Below are positions 15,664-24,605 of a stretch of DNA of 64,000 nt, piece by piece. Positions within the stretch are counted from its first letter, which is position 1; each line of letters opens with the position of its first letter. The notes beneath the pieces are model-generated. The model was not told where the DNA came from, did not search any database, and saw only the letters and a list, made by a program, of their open reading frames with translations. The position numbers were made by a program, and so were the translations under genes. The stretch is from Streptomyces diastatochromogenes (GTDB lineage: Bacteria; Actinomycetota; Actinomycetes; Streptomycetales; Streptomycetaceae), in the NCBI RefSeq assembly GCF_002242805.1, contig NZ_MCGQ01000002.1, forward strand, positions 35,150-99,149, read 5' to 3'.

Positions 15664-16380
15664 ATGGCCGATGAGATCAAGTACGAGTACAAGACCGTGC
15701 AGACGGTTCGGGGGACCGACGGTTTGGTGATCTCGAAGATGCAGAAGGACGGCTGGGAGCTCGTGGAACAGCTCCCGGGCAGACTTCGCACCACCCTCAA
15801 CTTCCGTCGGCCGAAGAAGCCCCTGCCGTGGCGTCTGATCGGGGCGGGTGCTGCCGTCCTCGTGGTCTTGGCCGCCATCATCGGCACCGGCGTTGCGCTC
15901 AGCGACGGCGACGAGGAGAGGGATGCGTCAGCCAGGTCGACGGCTACGAGCGAGAAGCCTTCCGCTACGCCGACCGCAGACGAGCCGACTGCCGCTGAGG
16001 TGATCACGGCGCAGAACAATCCGAAGTTCGCAGCGTTGTTGAAGGCGGACCCGTGCGACGAGGCGAACGTGAACTTCGCAACCAAGCACGAGGGGCAGGT
16101 GGTCGCCTTCGACGGGTCAATCAGGCACATGGCGTCCTACGGGGATGACCGGACCCGCTACGACTTCCTTCTCGGCCCGGGCGACAAGGGACCGCAGACG
16201 ACGGACGGCCCGAACTTCAAGTACGAGGACGTCAACACCGGCAACCTGCACCTGACCGGCAGGCAGGTCCCTGCCACCGTTGCAGTTGGCGACAAGTTCC
16301 GCTTCGTCGCCGAGGTGGTTGAGTTCAACACGGTCCAGTGCGTCTTCCGCCTTGCCCCGGTCTCGACGGAGACGCGGTAG
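15664..16380 (+). CDS. Single-pass membrane protein with DUF4839-like extracellular domain
   Basis: The protein has 238 residues from an ATG with GGGGAG six bases upstream. An N-terminal cytoplasmic part (~1-50: EYKTVQTVRGTDGLVISKMQ, KDGWELVEQ) resembles the short DUF4177-like fold. One membrane helix follows at ~58-78 (RLIGAGAAVLVVLAAIIGTG), then an acidic Ser/Thr linker. The C-terminal domain at ~110-238, with CDEANVNFATKHEGQVVAFDG and DVNTGNL, resembles DUF4839. No function is known. It is an intact gene between broken ones. Confidence 0.7.
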   Translation: MADEIKYEYKTVQTVRGTDGLVISKMQKDGWELVEQLPGRLRTTLNFRRPKKPLPWRLIGAGAAVLVVLAAIIGTGVALSDGDEERDASARSTATSEKPSATPTADEPTAAEVITAQNNPKFAALLKADPCDEANVNFATKHEGQVVAFDGSIRHMASYGDDRTRYDFLLGPGDKGPQTTDGPNFKYEDVNTGNLHLTGRQVPATVAVGDKFRFVAEVVEFNTVQCVFRLAPVSTETR

Positions 16381-16506
16381 CCGAAATGGGCAGTCTCCCC
16401 GTCATGGAGGGGGCTGCCCGACAGAACGGCACCTCCCTCGCCCCATCCATTCGAGAGTTTTGAGCTTTCCAACCAGATTGTCAGACCGCTGCGCCATCAT
16501 TGGCCC

Positions 16507-17115
16507 ATGCTCGCATCCAGCCTTGCCCAGCGGCTCGCCGACCACGTTCAACACCTACTTGGCAGCGGTCCGTTTCCCCAGCCTGGCGGATGGACCCACA
16601 TGGGTGCTGTCATCTGCGACGTCAGCTTCCAGCCCCGGTGCAACTACGAGAGGACTCTCCGACCGCGGCTCCTCCGGCTGCAATTGAGCTGGCCTGATGC
16701 AAGAACGGTCCGCGGCTTCCAGCGCCAGCTCGCTACGAGAGACCTCGCCGTGGCCATGGAGTTCAACCACGCCCAGAAGGTCGCGACGGCCCACGCCATC
16801 ACCGACCTCCTCGCTGCCCACGGGGTCGATACCCGTGACGACCTCCACACGTGGCTCGGTCATCAGGCCAATCGCGCCGTTCTGCGCACGGTGAAGGGGG
16901 TGGGGCCGAAGAGCATCGACTACATCGGCAACCTCGTCGGCCGTTCGCACGTCGCCGTTGACGTACATCTGCGCGCCTTCGCCGTGGATGCGGGCCTTCC
17001 GAACCTCCCCTACGACCAGTTGCGCGCAGTGTATGAGGAAGCCGCCGCGATTCTTGGGCACGACAAAAGCGGACTGGAGCATGCCGTTTGGCGGCATAGG
17101 TCGGAGGCTGCGTAG
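16507..17115 (+). CDS. HhH-GPD DNA glycosylase-like protein
   Basis: The protein has 202 residues. The central helix-hairpin-helix motif VKGVGPKSIDYIGNLVG, with the following HVAVDVHLRAF, is the DNA-binding and catalytic region of endonuclease III-type glycosylases; the Asp of DVHL matches the catalytic Asp. The Fe-S cysteine cluster of EndoIII is absent and the N-terminal helices are divergent. It could excise modified bases. Next to a modification-dependent defence locus this might be base surveillance, but that is inference. Confidence 0.75.
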   Translation: MLASSLAQRLADHVQHLLGSGPFPQPGGWTHMGAVICDVSFQPRCNYERTLRPRLLRLQLSWPDARTVRGFQRQLATRDLAVAMEFNHAQKVATAHAITDLLAAHGVDTRDDLHTWLGHQANRAVLRTVKGVGPKSIDYIGNLVGRSHVAVDVHLRAFAVDAGLPNLPYDQLRAVYEEAAAILGHDKSGLEHAVWRHRSEAA

Positions 17116-17180
17116 CCACCCAGCGGGCCGGGCCAGGTCCCCCCCGGTCGCAGGGCGGGGCGGGCCGTTGTAGGTGCGGG

Positions 17181-17290
17181 TTACAGCAGGCTGATCTGCT
17201 CATGGGTGATGCGCGGCCCGAGTTCTCGCGGACGCTGTCTCCGGTCTCCTCCTCCCACCAGTCGGCGAAGATCCTACGGTGGCACCATCG
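17181..17290 (-). pseudogene. C-terminal remnant of an unidentified protein, frameshifted
   Basis: The minus strand reads IFADWWEEETGDSVRENSG and, after a one-base shift, PRITHEQISLL and a stop at 17181-17183. The run of acidic and polar residues ending in LL-stop looks like a genuine protein C-terminus. I do not recognise the family. Upstream sequence is lost before the palindrome at 17329. Confidence 0.35.
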
Positions 17291-17328
17291 AGGCCAGGCG
17301 GAACCGTCCTGTGGCCGGGGATCTTCCC

Positions 17329-17346
17329 GTGATCCCATGGGATCAC
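17329..17346. promoter_or_regulatory. Perfect 18-bp palindrome GTGATCCCATGGGATCAC
   Basis: Both 9-bp arms match with no spacer. It lies 118 bp before an integrase remnant and outside recognisable coding sequence. A dimeric regulator or recombinase site is possible; no repeat of it was noticed elsewhere in the window. Confidence 0.45.
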
Positions 17347-17464
17347 CTGTTCGATTCGTGTTGCAAACTGGAGTCGCGACCGACCTGCCCCCGACCTGCC
17401 GCGCCTCCGAACGCTAGAAGTTACGTGGAATCTGCCCGGGTGATCATGTAGCCCGGCTTCATCC

Positions 17465-18053
17465 ATGAACCTGGGGAACGGCTTGAGGACATCGGTACTC
17501 GTGGCCAAGCGGCCGGTACTGGCACGGCACGAGCACGCAGCGACGTGGTTGCAGGCGTGGGAGGACCTCGGCCGTGCGCCGCGGACCTTGGATGCGTATG
17601 CACGGGGGATGGCGGAGTATCTGGCGTTGTGCGAGAAGGAGGGCGTCGATCCGCTGGTCGCGGGCCGGACGCACGTGGGGGTGTTCGTCCGTGAGCTGAT
17701 GTCTCGGTCTCACCGGCGCGGGGGGAACGTCGTCTCGATCGAGTCGGGGGCGGGGCTGGCGAATGCGACGATCCAGCAGCGCTTGGTGCCGGTACGCCTG
17801 TTCTACGACTTCCTCATGGAGGAAGGGCTGCGTGACTCGAATCCCGTGGGCCGCGGGCGGTACACGCCGGGCCGGCGCGGGAGTGCTCACCATTGGGGCC
17901 TGGTGCCCCGGTTCTCCAAGCTGCCGTGGATCCCGGACGAGCGGCAGTGGCGGGATCTTCTGGACGTTGCGCGGTGTGAGCCGGTGCGTAACCGGGTGAT
18001 GCTGGCGCTTGCCTATGACGCGGCGCTGCGTCGTGATGAGCTGTGCTCGCTGC
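17465..18053 (+). pseudogene. Tyrosine recombinase/integrase, truncated after the first catalytic Arg
   Basis: About 196 residues match the N-terminal part of an actinobacterial phage-type integrase. The SAM-like core-binding domain is at ~30-125 (APRTLDAYARGMAEYLALCE and NATIQQRLVPVRLFYDFLMEEG). The catalytic domain then begins at PDERQWRDLLDVARCEPVRN, up to ALRRDELCSLR, whose first Arg is catalytic residue I. Immediately after, homology stops; the H-x-x-R and Tyr motifs are missing. The frame runs on into unrelated sequence to 18295. This is a dead mobile-element integrase at the left side of the defence island. Confidence 0.75.
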
Positions 18054-18314
18054 GGAGGGCTTCCTCCAGGGGAATGGGTGGCGGACAGGGTCGCATCGAT
18101 CGAGGTGCAAGCCGAGGACGCTGCTCTCCTGTGTCTTTGTGCTCCGCTCGCCGCGTTGTCGCTTCTTCGGCGGATGTACCACCAATTCGGATGGGACATG
18201 GAGCCCCTGACGACGGCCACCCAGGACGTCCTGGCAACCTGGCAGAGGGTCGCGCTGCTCCAGCCCGAAGAGGTTCCGGCGACCTTCAGGCCTGAACAGG
18301 AGGGGCTCGCCTAA
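18054..18314 (+). pseudogene. C-terminal fragment of another gene joined to the integrase stub
   Basis: Directly after the integrase break, a different frame reads GEWVADRVASIEVQAEDAAL, LRRMYHQFGWDMEPLTTATQ and DVLATWQRVALLQPEEVPATF, then stops at 18314. The sequence is protein-like with good codon usage, so a deletion probably joined two gene pieces here. I do not recognise the family. Confidence 0.35.
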
Positions 18315-18671
18315 TGGTGAAGTCGGCCCGGGCGCGGTGCCGGTCTTTCGACCGGTCCGCTTCCCCGGAGCCGCCTCCCCGAACCGGGCATGCGACTTGG
18401 CACCGCACCCGGCTCTCCACAAGCCCCGAGGGGACCGCGGTTGGGGAGTGGTGCGCCCCGGCCGGCCGGGGCGCTGCTGCTGGTCATCAACCGCCGCGAT
18501 GTGGGCGACTTCTAGTTTCTGCCAATCGAGGTCTCGGCTGCCGCCATTGCGACGGCGAGTGGGCAGGTGCGCGCCCTTCACTCGCGCACGACAGCACCAG
18601 GCCACGAGGCCCGCCGACAGTCAGCCCAACGCAGCAACGCCCCGCGAGCTTGACAAAGCTGATTCCACAGA
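18315..18671. other. Gene-free stretch between remnants
   Basis: These 357 bp hold no convincing gene. Frames on both strands are Arg/Pro-rich shadows without a plausible start. A minus-strand run, NGGSRDLDWQKLEVAHIAAV (about 18480-18560), looks slightly protein-like and may be a further scrap. The sequence fits decayed mobile DNA. Confidence 0.3.
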
Positions 18672-18983
18672 ATGGAGACGTGGCTCGAGCTGTGTCTCGC
18701 CGAGGTGCGGCAGGCGATCGCGGGGGCCGAAAGGCGCGAGCGGGAACGGCAGCACGGTCGGGAGGCCCGGTTGCCCGCAGCGGACTGGCTCCTGGAGTCC
18801 CGCATCGGCGCCGGTCCTGCGGTGTACGTCCATGTTGGCGGCTGCCACATGGCGGGCGGGCGGTGCCGCGGTGTGCCCCGGGACGTCGCGCTGCGGGCGC
18901 TGGCGGAGGTGGAGGCGTGTCCGCACTGCTGGCCCGATGATCTCCTGCTGGTCGACCTGCCGGGTCTTTACGGGATCGGGTAG
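18672..18983 (+). CDS. DUF6233 family protein
   Basis: The protein has 103 residues starting METWLELCLAEVRQAI. The family signature is a helical N-terminus rich in Arg and Glu, then ADWLLESRI, VYVHVGGCHMAGGRC, and a Cys pair near the end (EACPHCWPDDLLLVD). DUF6233 proteins are abundant, small and Streptomyces-specific; the Cys/His residues (GGCHMAGGRC plus CPHC) could bind zinc. Function is unknown. They are frequent near mobile elements. Confidence 0.7.
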   Translation: METWLELCLAEVRQAIAGAERRERERQHGREARLPAADWLLESRIGAGPAVYVHVGGCHMAGGRCRGVPRDVALRALAEVEACPHCWPDDLLLVDLPGLYGIG

Positions 18984-19049
18984 CCAAGCAACTTCATGGA
19001 GACTCGCTCCACCCCCCCTCCGACCGGCACGTTCGAAGATCGCGAACAC

Positions 19050-20474
19050 TCACGGCTGCTGCGAGGTGGGCGGGGAGTAAGAGTTCACCTTCGGCCTGTT
19101 CTTCGCGCTGCGGCTCCGGGTACGTACAGCCCGTTCGCGGGGCGTCTCGTCGCTCGTTTCGAATCCCAGCATGACGCTGTATCCCTCGCGGGCACGCTGC
19201 AGCCCGAAGTCCCTCAACTGCTCGACGCTGGTCCCCACGGTTCCGACTCGGCCGAGCTTCACGAGCTCCGCGAACTCCGACCCGACGAGGTAGCTGGCCG
19301 CTCTCTCGTAGCTGAAAATGCGCCCACCCCTGGGTCCGAGCGTGCAGTCGTCCTCCAGGAGGACGCGGGCGTAGGAGAGGGGAATGTACATGCCCTGGGC
19401 CAGTTCGGTGCTGGAAGCCGCCCCGTTCCGCCAGTGTGCGAACTTCAGGAAGCACGCGTCCGGGGAGAGGCGCCACTCGTGAGAGCGGGCGGGTGTTGAA
19501 CTCAGCTGTGAAACCTGTTCCAAGCGGTCCATCTGGTCCAAGAGCTGCTTGTTCACCCGGTATTCCTTGTGCCGGGATTCCAAGCGCTTGTACTGGACAA
19601 GGATGAAGCTGTGCGTGGGGTGGTGGTAGTAGATCATGTCCGTGCCCAGTCGGCTCTCGACCGGCGTGGCATTGACGTTGACGACCTCGAGACGGCGTCC
19701 TGTGGAGTCTTCCAGCACGTGGATGTCGCATCGCACGTCACCGCGTTGTCGCCAGTCGTCGAAAAGGGGCGCTTCGCCGCCCAGCCCGGCCCATACGTCG
19801 TGGTCGATCAGGCTGTTCTCCACCGGGTCCGGAATGAGTCCCGCCAGGTATGGCTCGTCCCGGGACGATGGGCGTCCCCAGGCCGACAGCGCGGAGTGCG
19901 GGAAATCGGTCACGCGAGTGAGGGTCTGAGCCGCGTCCTTCTGCTCCTGCCACGCACGGTCTGCTGCGTCCTCGACGTTGAAGACGAGTGGGTTGAGATG
20001 GGCGAGCAACCAGTCGATGTACCGGGCCAACTCGGGGTGACGTCTCAGGAGTGCTTCCCGCAGAGCCTGCCAGGTCGTCATGCCGAAGTGGCCCGCGCTT
20101 CCGGAGAGAGCCCGCTCTACGTGAGCCCGGTGTGTCGAGGGCAGGGACGCGAGGATTCCGTCGGTACCGTCCAGGGGCACCGGCTTTGGACATCTACGCA
20201 TGGGCTCGATGGTGATGCTTCTGTCGACCGGGCCCACGGTGTTGATGCGCTGGACCGAGCCCATCCAAGTGATGAAGCGGCCGTGATCGGTGAGCCCGTG
20301 GCGGCCGTTGTTCGCGGAACGCGCCCGGCTGTCGCAGACCAAGAACGCTAACCGGGTGCCGGTATCTGACGTGTCGAGCCCTGTGGGTAGTCCTTTTGTG
20401 AAGCGCTCCGAGACGAGCCAGTCGTCTTCGTTGTCGGTTACCTGGTCCGGGGTGAGGGTCACTATGTACGTCAC
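19050..20474 (-). CDS. Unknown protein with a possible PD-(D/E)XK nuclease motif
   Basis: The protein has 474 residues from a GTG. I do not recognise a named family. Residues ~245-300 have a pattern resembling a restriction-endonuclease core: DIHVLEDSTGRRLEVVN, then GTDMIYYHHP (277-286) and FILVQYKRLE (290-299). There the Asp of GTDM and the QYK could be the metal-binding Asp and the (D/E)XK-like pair. The N-terminal 240 residues are helical without clear motifs. The C-terminus (~450-474) is basic. It stands alone between remnants and the kinase-nuclease cluster, so it could be a single-gene defence nuclease. The nuclease call is an inference. Confidence 0.55.
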   Translation of the reverse strand: MTYIVTLTPDQVTDNEDDWLVSERFTKGLPTGLDTSDTGTRLAFLVCDSRARSANNGRHGLTDHGRFITWMGSVQRINTVGPVDRSITIEPMRRCPKPVPLDGTDGILASLPSTHRAHVERALSGSAGHFGMTTWQALREALLRRHPELARYIDWLLAHLNPLVFNVEDAADRAWQEQKDAAQTLTRVTDFPHSALSAWGRPSSRDEPYLAGLIPDPVENSLIDHDVWAGLGGEAPLFDDWRQRGDVRCDIHVLEDSTGRRLEVVNVNATPVESRLGTDMIYYHHPTHSFILVQYKRLESRHKEYRVNKQLLDQMDRLEQVSQLSSTPARSHEWRLSPDACFLKFAHWRNGAASSTELAQGMYIPLSYARVLLEDDCTLGPRGGRIFSYERAASYLVGSEFAELVKLGRVGTVGTSVEQLRDFGLQRAREGYSVMLGFETSDETPRERAVRTRSRSAKNRPKVNSYSPPTSQQP

Positions 20475-21391
20475 GAGAGGACCCTACCGACGCCGCTGGC
20501 ACCGTACGCGGCCCCGCCTCAGCGGACTACGTCGACCTGAAGAGGAAAGGTTACTGCAGGCGTCCGGGCTGCTTCTGATGCAGGCGCGCGGCTGGGTGGA
20601 ACTGGTCGTCCCGCCGTCCGAGCAGTGCCGCCTCGTGGCCTTGCAGTTGCTGCCGACATCCTTCAGCTGTAAAAGCCGGGCGACCAGTTGTGGACACGGC
20701 AGTGGAACGGCCTCGCTCCTTCCCTCGGGTCCATGGCCCTCCTCCTGCGCTCCCTCACCGAAGACGGCTTTCTGGACAACGACGCCGGCATGCTGCCTTT
20801 CCTCAGGCCGGAGGCGGAACGCCATCTCAGCAAGCGACACTTCAACGAGCTCACAGCATCCGGCGCAGCGCTACTGCAGTTCACCGTCCTGTCCGGGTGC
20901 ACAGAGATCGGTCATCCAGACCCGTCCCCTCCCGACCGAGGAACAGCTTGGACCTCGGAGGTTGCCGTACTCCTTTTCCGGGCCACCGGCCGCCTTGCCC
21001 GGGGAGTGGCTTGTCGGACGCTGGGCGCTGGTGCTGCTGAGTGTTGACCGGCCGGGCCGGCTGGGGATCCTCCTGCCGCTCTCTATTTCCTCTCGACTGA
21101 CACCACTTGGGGGACGCGCTCGTGGGAATATCACACAACTGAGACTTCCTGCTGCCCTATCGTCCGGCAGGTGCGCGCCGATGGTTCATGCAGGGCGGAG
21201 GGTGCCTGTGGTCAACACCCGCGGACGGCCCGATGCCCGGCCGGGAAGCAAGAGGCGGCGAGCGGCTCACGCGCGAGATCCCAGGTGGGTGTGGACGGAT
21301 CTCCCTGAACACCGCGCGTCGTGTCCGGGTGTGGGCGACAATCGCTCCGCAGGGTGTGGTGCCCGGCAGGCACGATGCACGGGGCGGGTCG
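20475..21391. other. Gene-poor region with a possible plus-strand remnant
   Basis: No intact gene is evident. Two short plus-strand segments have high third-position GC and look like coding scraps. One reads EERLLQASGLLLMQARGWVE and VVPPSEQCRLVALQLL (about 20541-20650). The other, in a second frame, reads MALLLRSLTEDGFLDNDAGM and LRPEAERHLSKRHFNELTAS (about 20733-20880). They may belong to one broken gene. The rest, up to 21391, should contain the promoter of the kinase gene, but I could not pick it out. Confidence 0.3.
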
Positions 21392-24169
21392 ATGGAGGAC
21401 GTACGGGAGCTGCTGGCCGAGTACGGTCAGTGTCACAGTGACGAGGTGTCGGAGCGGGACAGGCACCGGCTCCTGGTTAACGTGGTGGCGGCCCTGATCC
21501 GGCGAACCGACGCCGAGGCGACGGTGGACTACCACTCGCCCGATGATCCGGCCGTGTTCTTCGAACTCGCCGGACGCGACTACGTGATCACCGTGACGGC
21601 TGCGTCAGGCACCGATGTGGCCGAGTCGGCCACGGCCGCGGCGCGGGCCCTTGACCAGCGGGACCTGCCTCCTGGTATGCGATGGGTCCTAGTGTGTGCG
21701 AGGACTCCGGCCAGTGCGGTGGATGATGGCCTGCGCGCAGTCCTGGGAACGCGGGGTGTGCTACTCGACCGGGACCATCTGGAGGCCGCCGTGTGCGCCC
21801 TCGTCCCGCTCGCGAAGCTGATCCGGTCGGCGTTCCGCACGCCACGGCCGCCGTACACCCCGCTGCACGAACTCCTGCTGCACGAGCCGGAGGAGCCGGC
21901 CCCTGCCCTGTCCCTGCCGACGCGGCCATCCGGACCGATCACCGTGCCGGCCCGGACGGAGCCGGGCATCGTGGCCTCCGTAGTCCTGGCCGGAGAGGAC
22001 TGGCCGCTGCCGCCGAGCGGGCTTGCCTGGGAGTCGGCCGAGCGGGCGCTGATCACCACCGAGGCCGGGCTGGCCGAGGTGGATCTGCAGCGTGGCGGGG
22101 TGCGGTGGCGGCTGCCACTGCCCGGTGTGCATGGCGCCGCTGTCGTGCTGCCGGACGGAGCCGTGTGCGTCCCGTGCGGGCCTGCGGTAGTGATGTGGCG
22201 CGACGGTGAACTGCGGGCGGTGGGCGGGGGGTTCGAGCCGCATGCGAGCCTGCTTCTCGGCCCCGACGCGAGCCTGTGGGTTCTGTCCGGGTCTGGGGCG
22301 ACGCTCGGCGCCGGCGCCGGCTCGACCCTTGCACTCACGCGTCTGAGCGATGAGGTCGGCGATCAGCAGCGGTTCTCCATCGCCTTCGACGCGGCGGTGC
22401 GGTCGGCCGACTGGCTTGACGGGCGGCGATTCTTCCTCGCCGCTGGCGGGCACAGCGCCGTCGTCGACCTCGCCGTCGGTACGAGCGTCGGCGGGCGGGA
22501 AGACTGGACGCCGACGCCTGTGTCCTACCCGGGCCACATGGCCTGCATGGGGAGTGACACGGTCCTGGTGGCCGGGCGGGCCGGATCCGGTATCGGCGTG
22601 GAACTGCACACCGTCGACGCGGCGGCCCACAAGAGCGACCCGGTGGCCGCGGTGCAGCTCGGCGAAGTCCTCGGACTCGCCCAGGCGCCGGAGGGCGGGC
22701 CCGCCTACCTGCTGGGTTCCTTGCCGACAAACGATATCGGCGTCGTCCACCCCGTGCTGGTGAAGATCACCGGCCACGCCCCTGCCGTCTCCCCCGCGGT
22801 CGAGGAGGAACCGGCGCCAGCTCCCGCCGCTGATCCATACGCCGCGGTGCGCCAGCAGGCTTGCGGCAATCGCGGCGACTACGCCCTGGAGAAGTTCCCG
22901 ATGCCTGGCGGCGAGGGTGGTATGGGGATCGTCCACGAGGCCGTGCACAAGCCGACGGGCACCGTCGTCGCGTTCAAGAAGCCGAGGTCGCTGCGCGAGC
23001 AGCTGACCGCACGGATGCTGCGCGAAATCGAGGTCGCCCAGGCCCTCGGCGGCAACCGCCACGTCATGCCGGTCCTCGACTCGAGCCCGCGGGCCGAGTG
23101 GTTCGTCATGCCGCTGGCCCAGGACACCGCCGAACGCCTCCAGCCGCAGCTGCAGCACGACAGCCAGGAACTGCGGGCCCTGGTGGACGCGGTCGCGGCG
23201 GCCCTGGCCGATGCCCACCGCCTGGACTACCTGCACCGGGACATCAAGCCCGCTAACATCCTGCGCCTCGACGGCCGTTGGGTACTCGGCGACTGGGGCA
23301 TCGTGCGCCGCCCCCGCGGCCAGACGACCAACCCCAAGCGCACTGGCACCAAGATCGGCACCGCTGAGTTCGGGGCCCCCGAACTGTCCGTCGACCCCCA
23401 CAACGCGACACCCTCCAGCGACATCTTCAGCCTGGCAAAGGTCATCGGCTGGCTGCTGACGGGCATCGAGCCCGAGGCGAACGTGCCCCTTCTGCCGGCA
23501 CCGGGCCCCTGGCGCAGCGTCGTGAGGCAGTGCACGTACCGGGACCCGCTCCAGCGTCCGCAGACCATCGCCGAATTCCTCGACCTCGTCGAGCGGGAGA
23601 CCTCGCCTCACATCGACTTGCCGATCGCACGTGCCCAGCAACTCGTGACGGCCGCCCAAGAGGGGGACACCAATGCCGTCGGCCGGCTGCTCGCACTGGC
23701 CGCCGACCACAGCGACGACTACGAGCTCTACCTGGACGTCCTACCGAACCTGGAGATGAAGGGCGCCACTCCGCTCCTCCTCGCCAACCCCGAGCAGGCC
23801 CTCACCCTCGTGCATGCGATGACCGGGCACGTCCACGGCGATGGCAACGGCCAGCCTCACTGGAACGAGTCCAAGAGAGCCATCGCGTGGCTTCGCGGCG
23901 TCGCCGTCCGCGCCGCCCGGGAGAAGCAGTGGGAACTTCTGGAGGAAGCGGCCCGCGGTATGTGTACCTGGGACGCGGCGTCCAACGAGTGGGACCAGCA
24001 CGACGCCATCCGGGACTGGCTGCGCCAACTGCGCGGGCAGGCCGCTCAGATCCTCGCCGCCGTCCTGCGCGAATACCCCGACAGCGCGGGGCACTTCGCC
24101 GACCTGACGCGGGAGCGCACCGTGGACATGGCCATCCGCGGCGCCATCAACTCCGCAACCAGTGGCTGA
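21392..24169 (+). CDS. Ser/Thr kinase fused to a propeller-like region; first gene of a nuclease cluster
   Basis: The protein has 925 residues from the ATG (MEDVRELLAEYGQ); the frame is open upstream but the extension looks non-coding. Residues ~1-150 form an alpha/beta domain (FFELAGRDYVITVTAA) that may be a degenerate nuclease fold. Residues ~190-460 have repeated W/G-D strand patterns (GLAWESAERALITT, GGVRWRLPLPG, DASLWVLSG), suggesting a beta-propeller. The kinase domain at ~496-775 has a Gly-rich loop (GGEGGMGIV), the Lys of VAFKK (~530), HRDIKPANI (615-623) and DWG in place of DFG (634-636). The last ~150 residues are helical. It lies upstream of a nuclease-like gene and a dsRNA-binding gene on the same strand, so it may sense invasion and signal to them. 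Confidence 0.8.
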   Translation: MEDVRELLAEYGQCHSDEVSERDRHRLLVNVVAALIRRTDAEATVDYHSPDDPAVFFELAGRDYVITVTAASGTDVAESATAAARALDQRDLPPGMRWVLVCARTPASAVDDGLRAVLGTRGVLLDRDHLEAAVCALVPLAKLIRSAFRTPRPPYTPLHELLLHEPEEPAPALSLPTRPSGPITVPARTEPGIVASVVLAGEDWPLPPSGLAWESAERALITTEAGLAEVDLQRGGVRWRLPLPGVHGAAVVLPDGAVCVPCGPAVVMWRDGELRAVGGGFEPHASLLLGPDASLWVLSGSGATLGAGAGSTLALTRLSDEVGDQQRFSIAFDAAVRSADWLDGRRFFLAAGGHSAVVDLAVGTSVGGREDWTPTPVSYPGHMACMGSDTVLVAGRAGSGIGVELHTVDAAAHKSDPVAAVQLGEVLGLAQAPEGGPAYLLGSLPTNDIGVVHPVLVKITGHAPAVSPAVEEEPAPAPAADPYAAVRQQACGNRGDYALEKFPMPGGEGGMGIVHEAVHKPTGTVVAFKKPRSLREQLTARMLREIEVAQALGGNRHVMPVLDSSPRAEWFVMPLAQDTAERLQPQLQHDSQELRALVDAVAAALADAHRLDYLHRDIKPANILRLDGRWVLGDWGIVRRPRGQTTNPKRTGTKIGTAEFGAPELSVDPHNATPSSDIFSLAKVIGWLLTGIEPEANVPLLPAPGPWRSVVRQCTYRDPLQRPQTIAEFLDLVERETSPHIDLPIARAQQLVTAAQEGDTNAVGRLLALAADHSDDYELYLDVLPNLEMKGATPLLLANPEQALTLVHAMTGHVHGDGNGQPHWNESKRAIAWLRGVAVRAAREKQWELLEEAARGMCTWDAASNEWDQHDAIRDWLRQLRGQAAQILAAVLREYPDSAGHFADLTRERTVDMAIRGAINSATSG

Positions 24170-24605
24170 CCCCACCCCACCCGGCGAGCAGTTTCGTGTC
24201 TGTTCATCACCCCGGCCGACCATACGCCCCCGTGACGGTTGGACAGGCGCGGACTGTGCGCATCACCAGCAGAGCCTGCACAGCAAGGAGTTCACGAGGG
24301 ACGCCGGGCAGTACGAGCACAGCCATACCCATGCAGCAAAGCACAGCGGTGATCGGCTACTCGCAGCCGCGTCCCGGCATAGGAAGCCACCAGTTACGGA
24401 CATCCAGCCCCGCCGACCGTGTCGTCGACCCCGAACGTCTGGAGAGTGTGTCGTGATCCGCCGGGCGCCCGCGTAGCCGATTGCGGGCCGAGCGGTGAAC
24501 TCTTATTGGTGACTGTTCGGCTACTCATCAGCTGATCTCAGGCGGGCTGCCTGGCGAGTCGGCCGTACGCCGACCGGGTGTCAACAGGGGTGCTAGCCTG
24601 CGGCG
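24170..24605. other. Non-coding spacer between kinase and nuclease genes
   Basis: These 436 bp show no supportable gene on either strand. The base composition is slightly lower in GC near 24480-24530 (CTCTTATTGGTGACTGTTCG), a likely promoter zone for the gene at 24606. The distance means the cluster is probably not one strict operon. Confidence 0.4.

Noticed and set aside
17340..17380. Possible tRNA T-arm at CCTGTTCGATTCG
   Set aside because: No cloverleaf can be formed with the flanking sequence, and the segment overlaps the 18-bp palindrome.
20484..20840. Minus-strand 118-codon frame
   Set aside because: It has no family resemblance, and its codon usage is worse than that of the plus-strand scraps in the same place.
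21761..23710. A 649-codon minus-strand frame
   Set aside because: It is antisense to the kinase-propeller gene, whose motifs are clear; the product is Arg/Gly/Gln-rich without domains.
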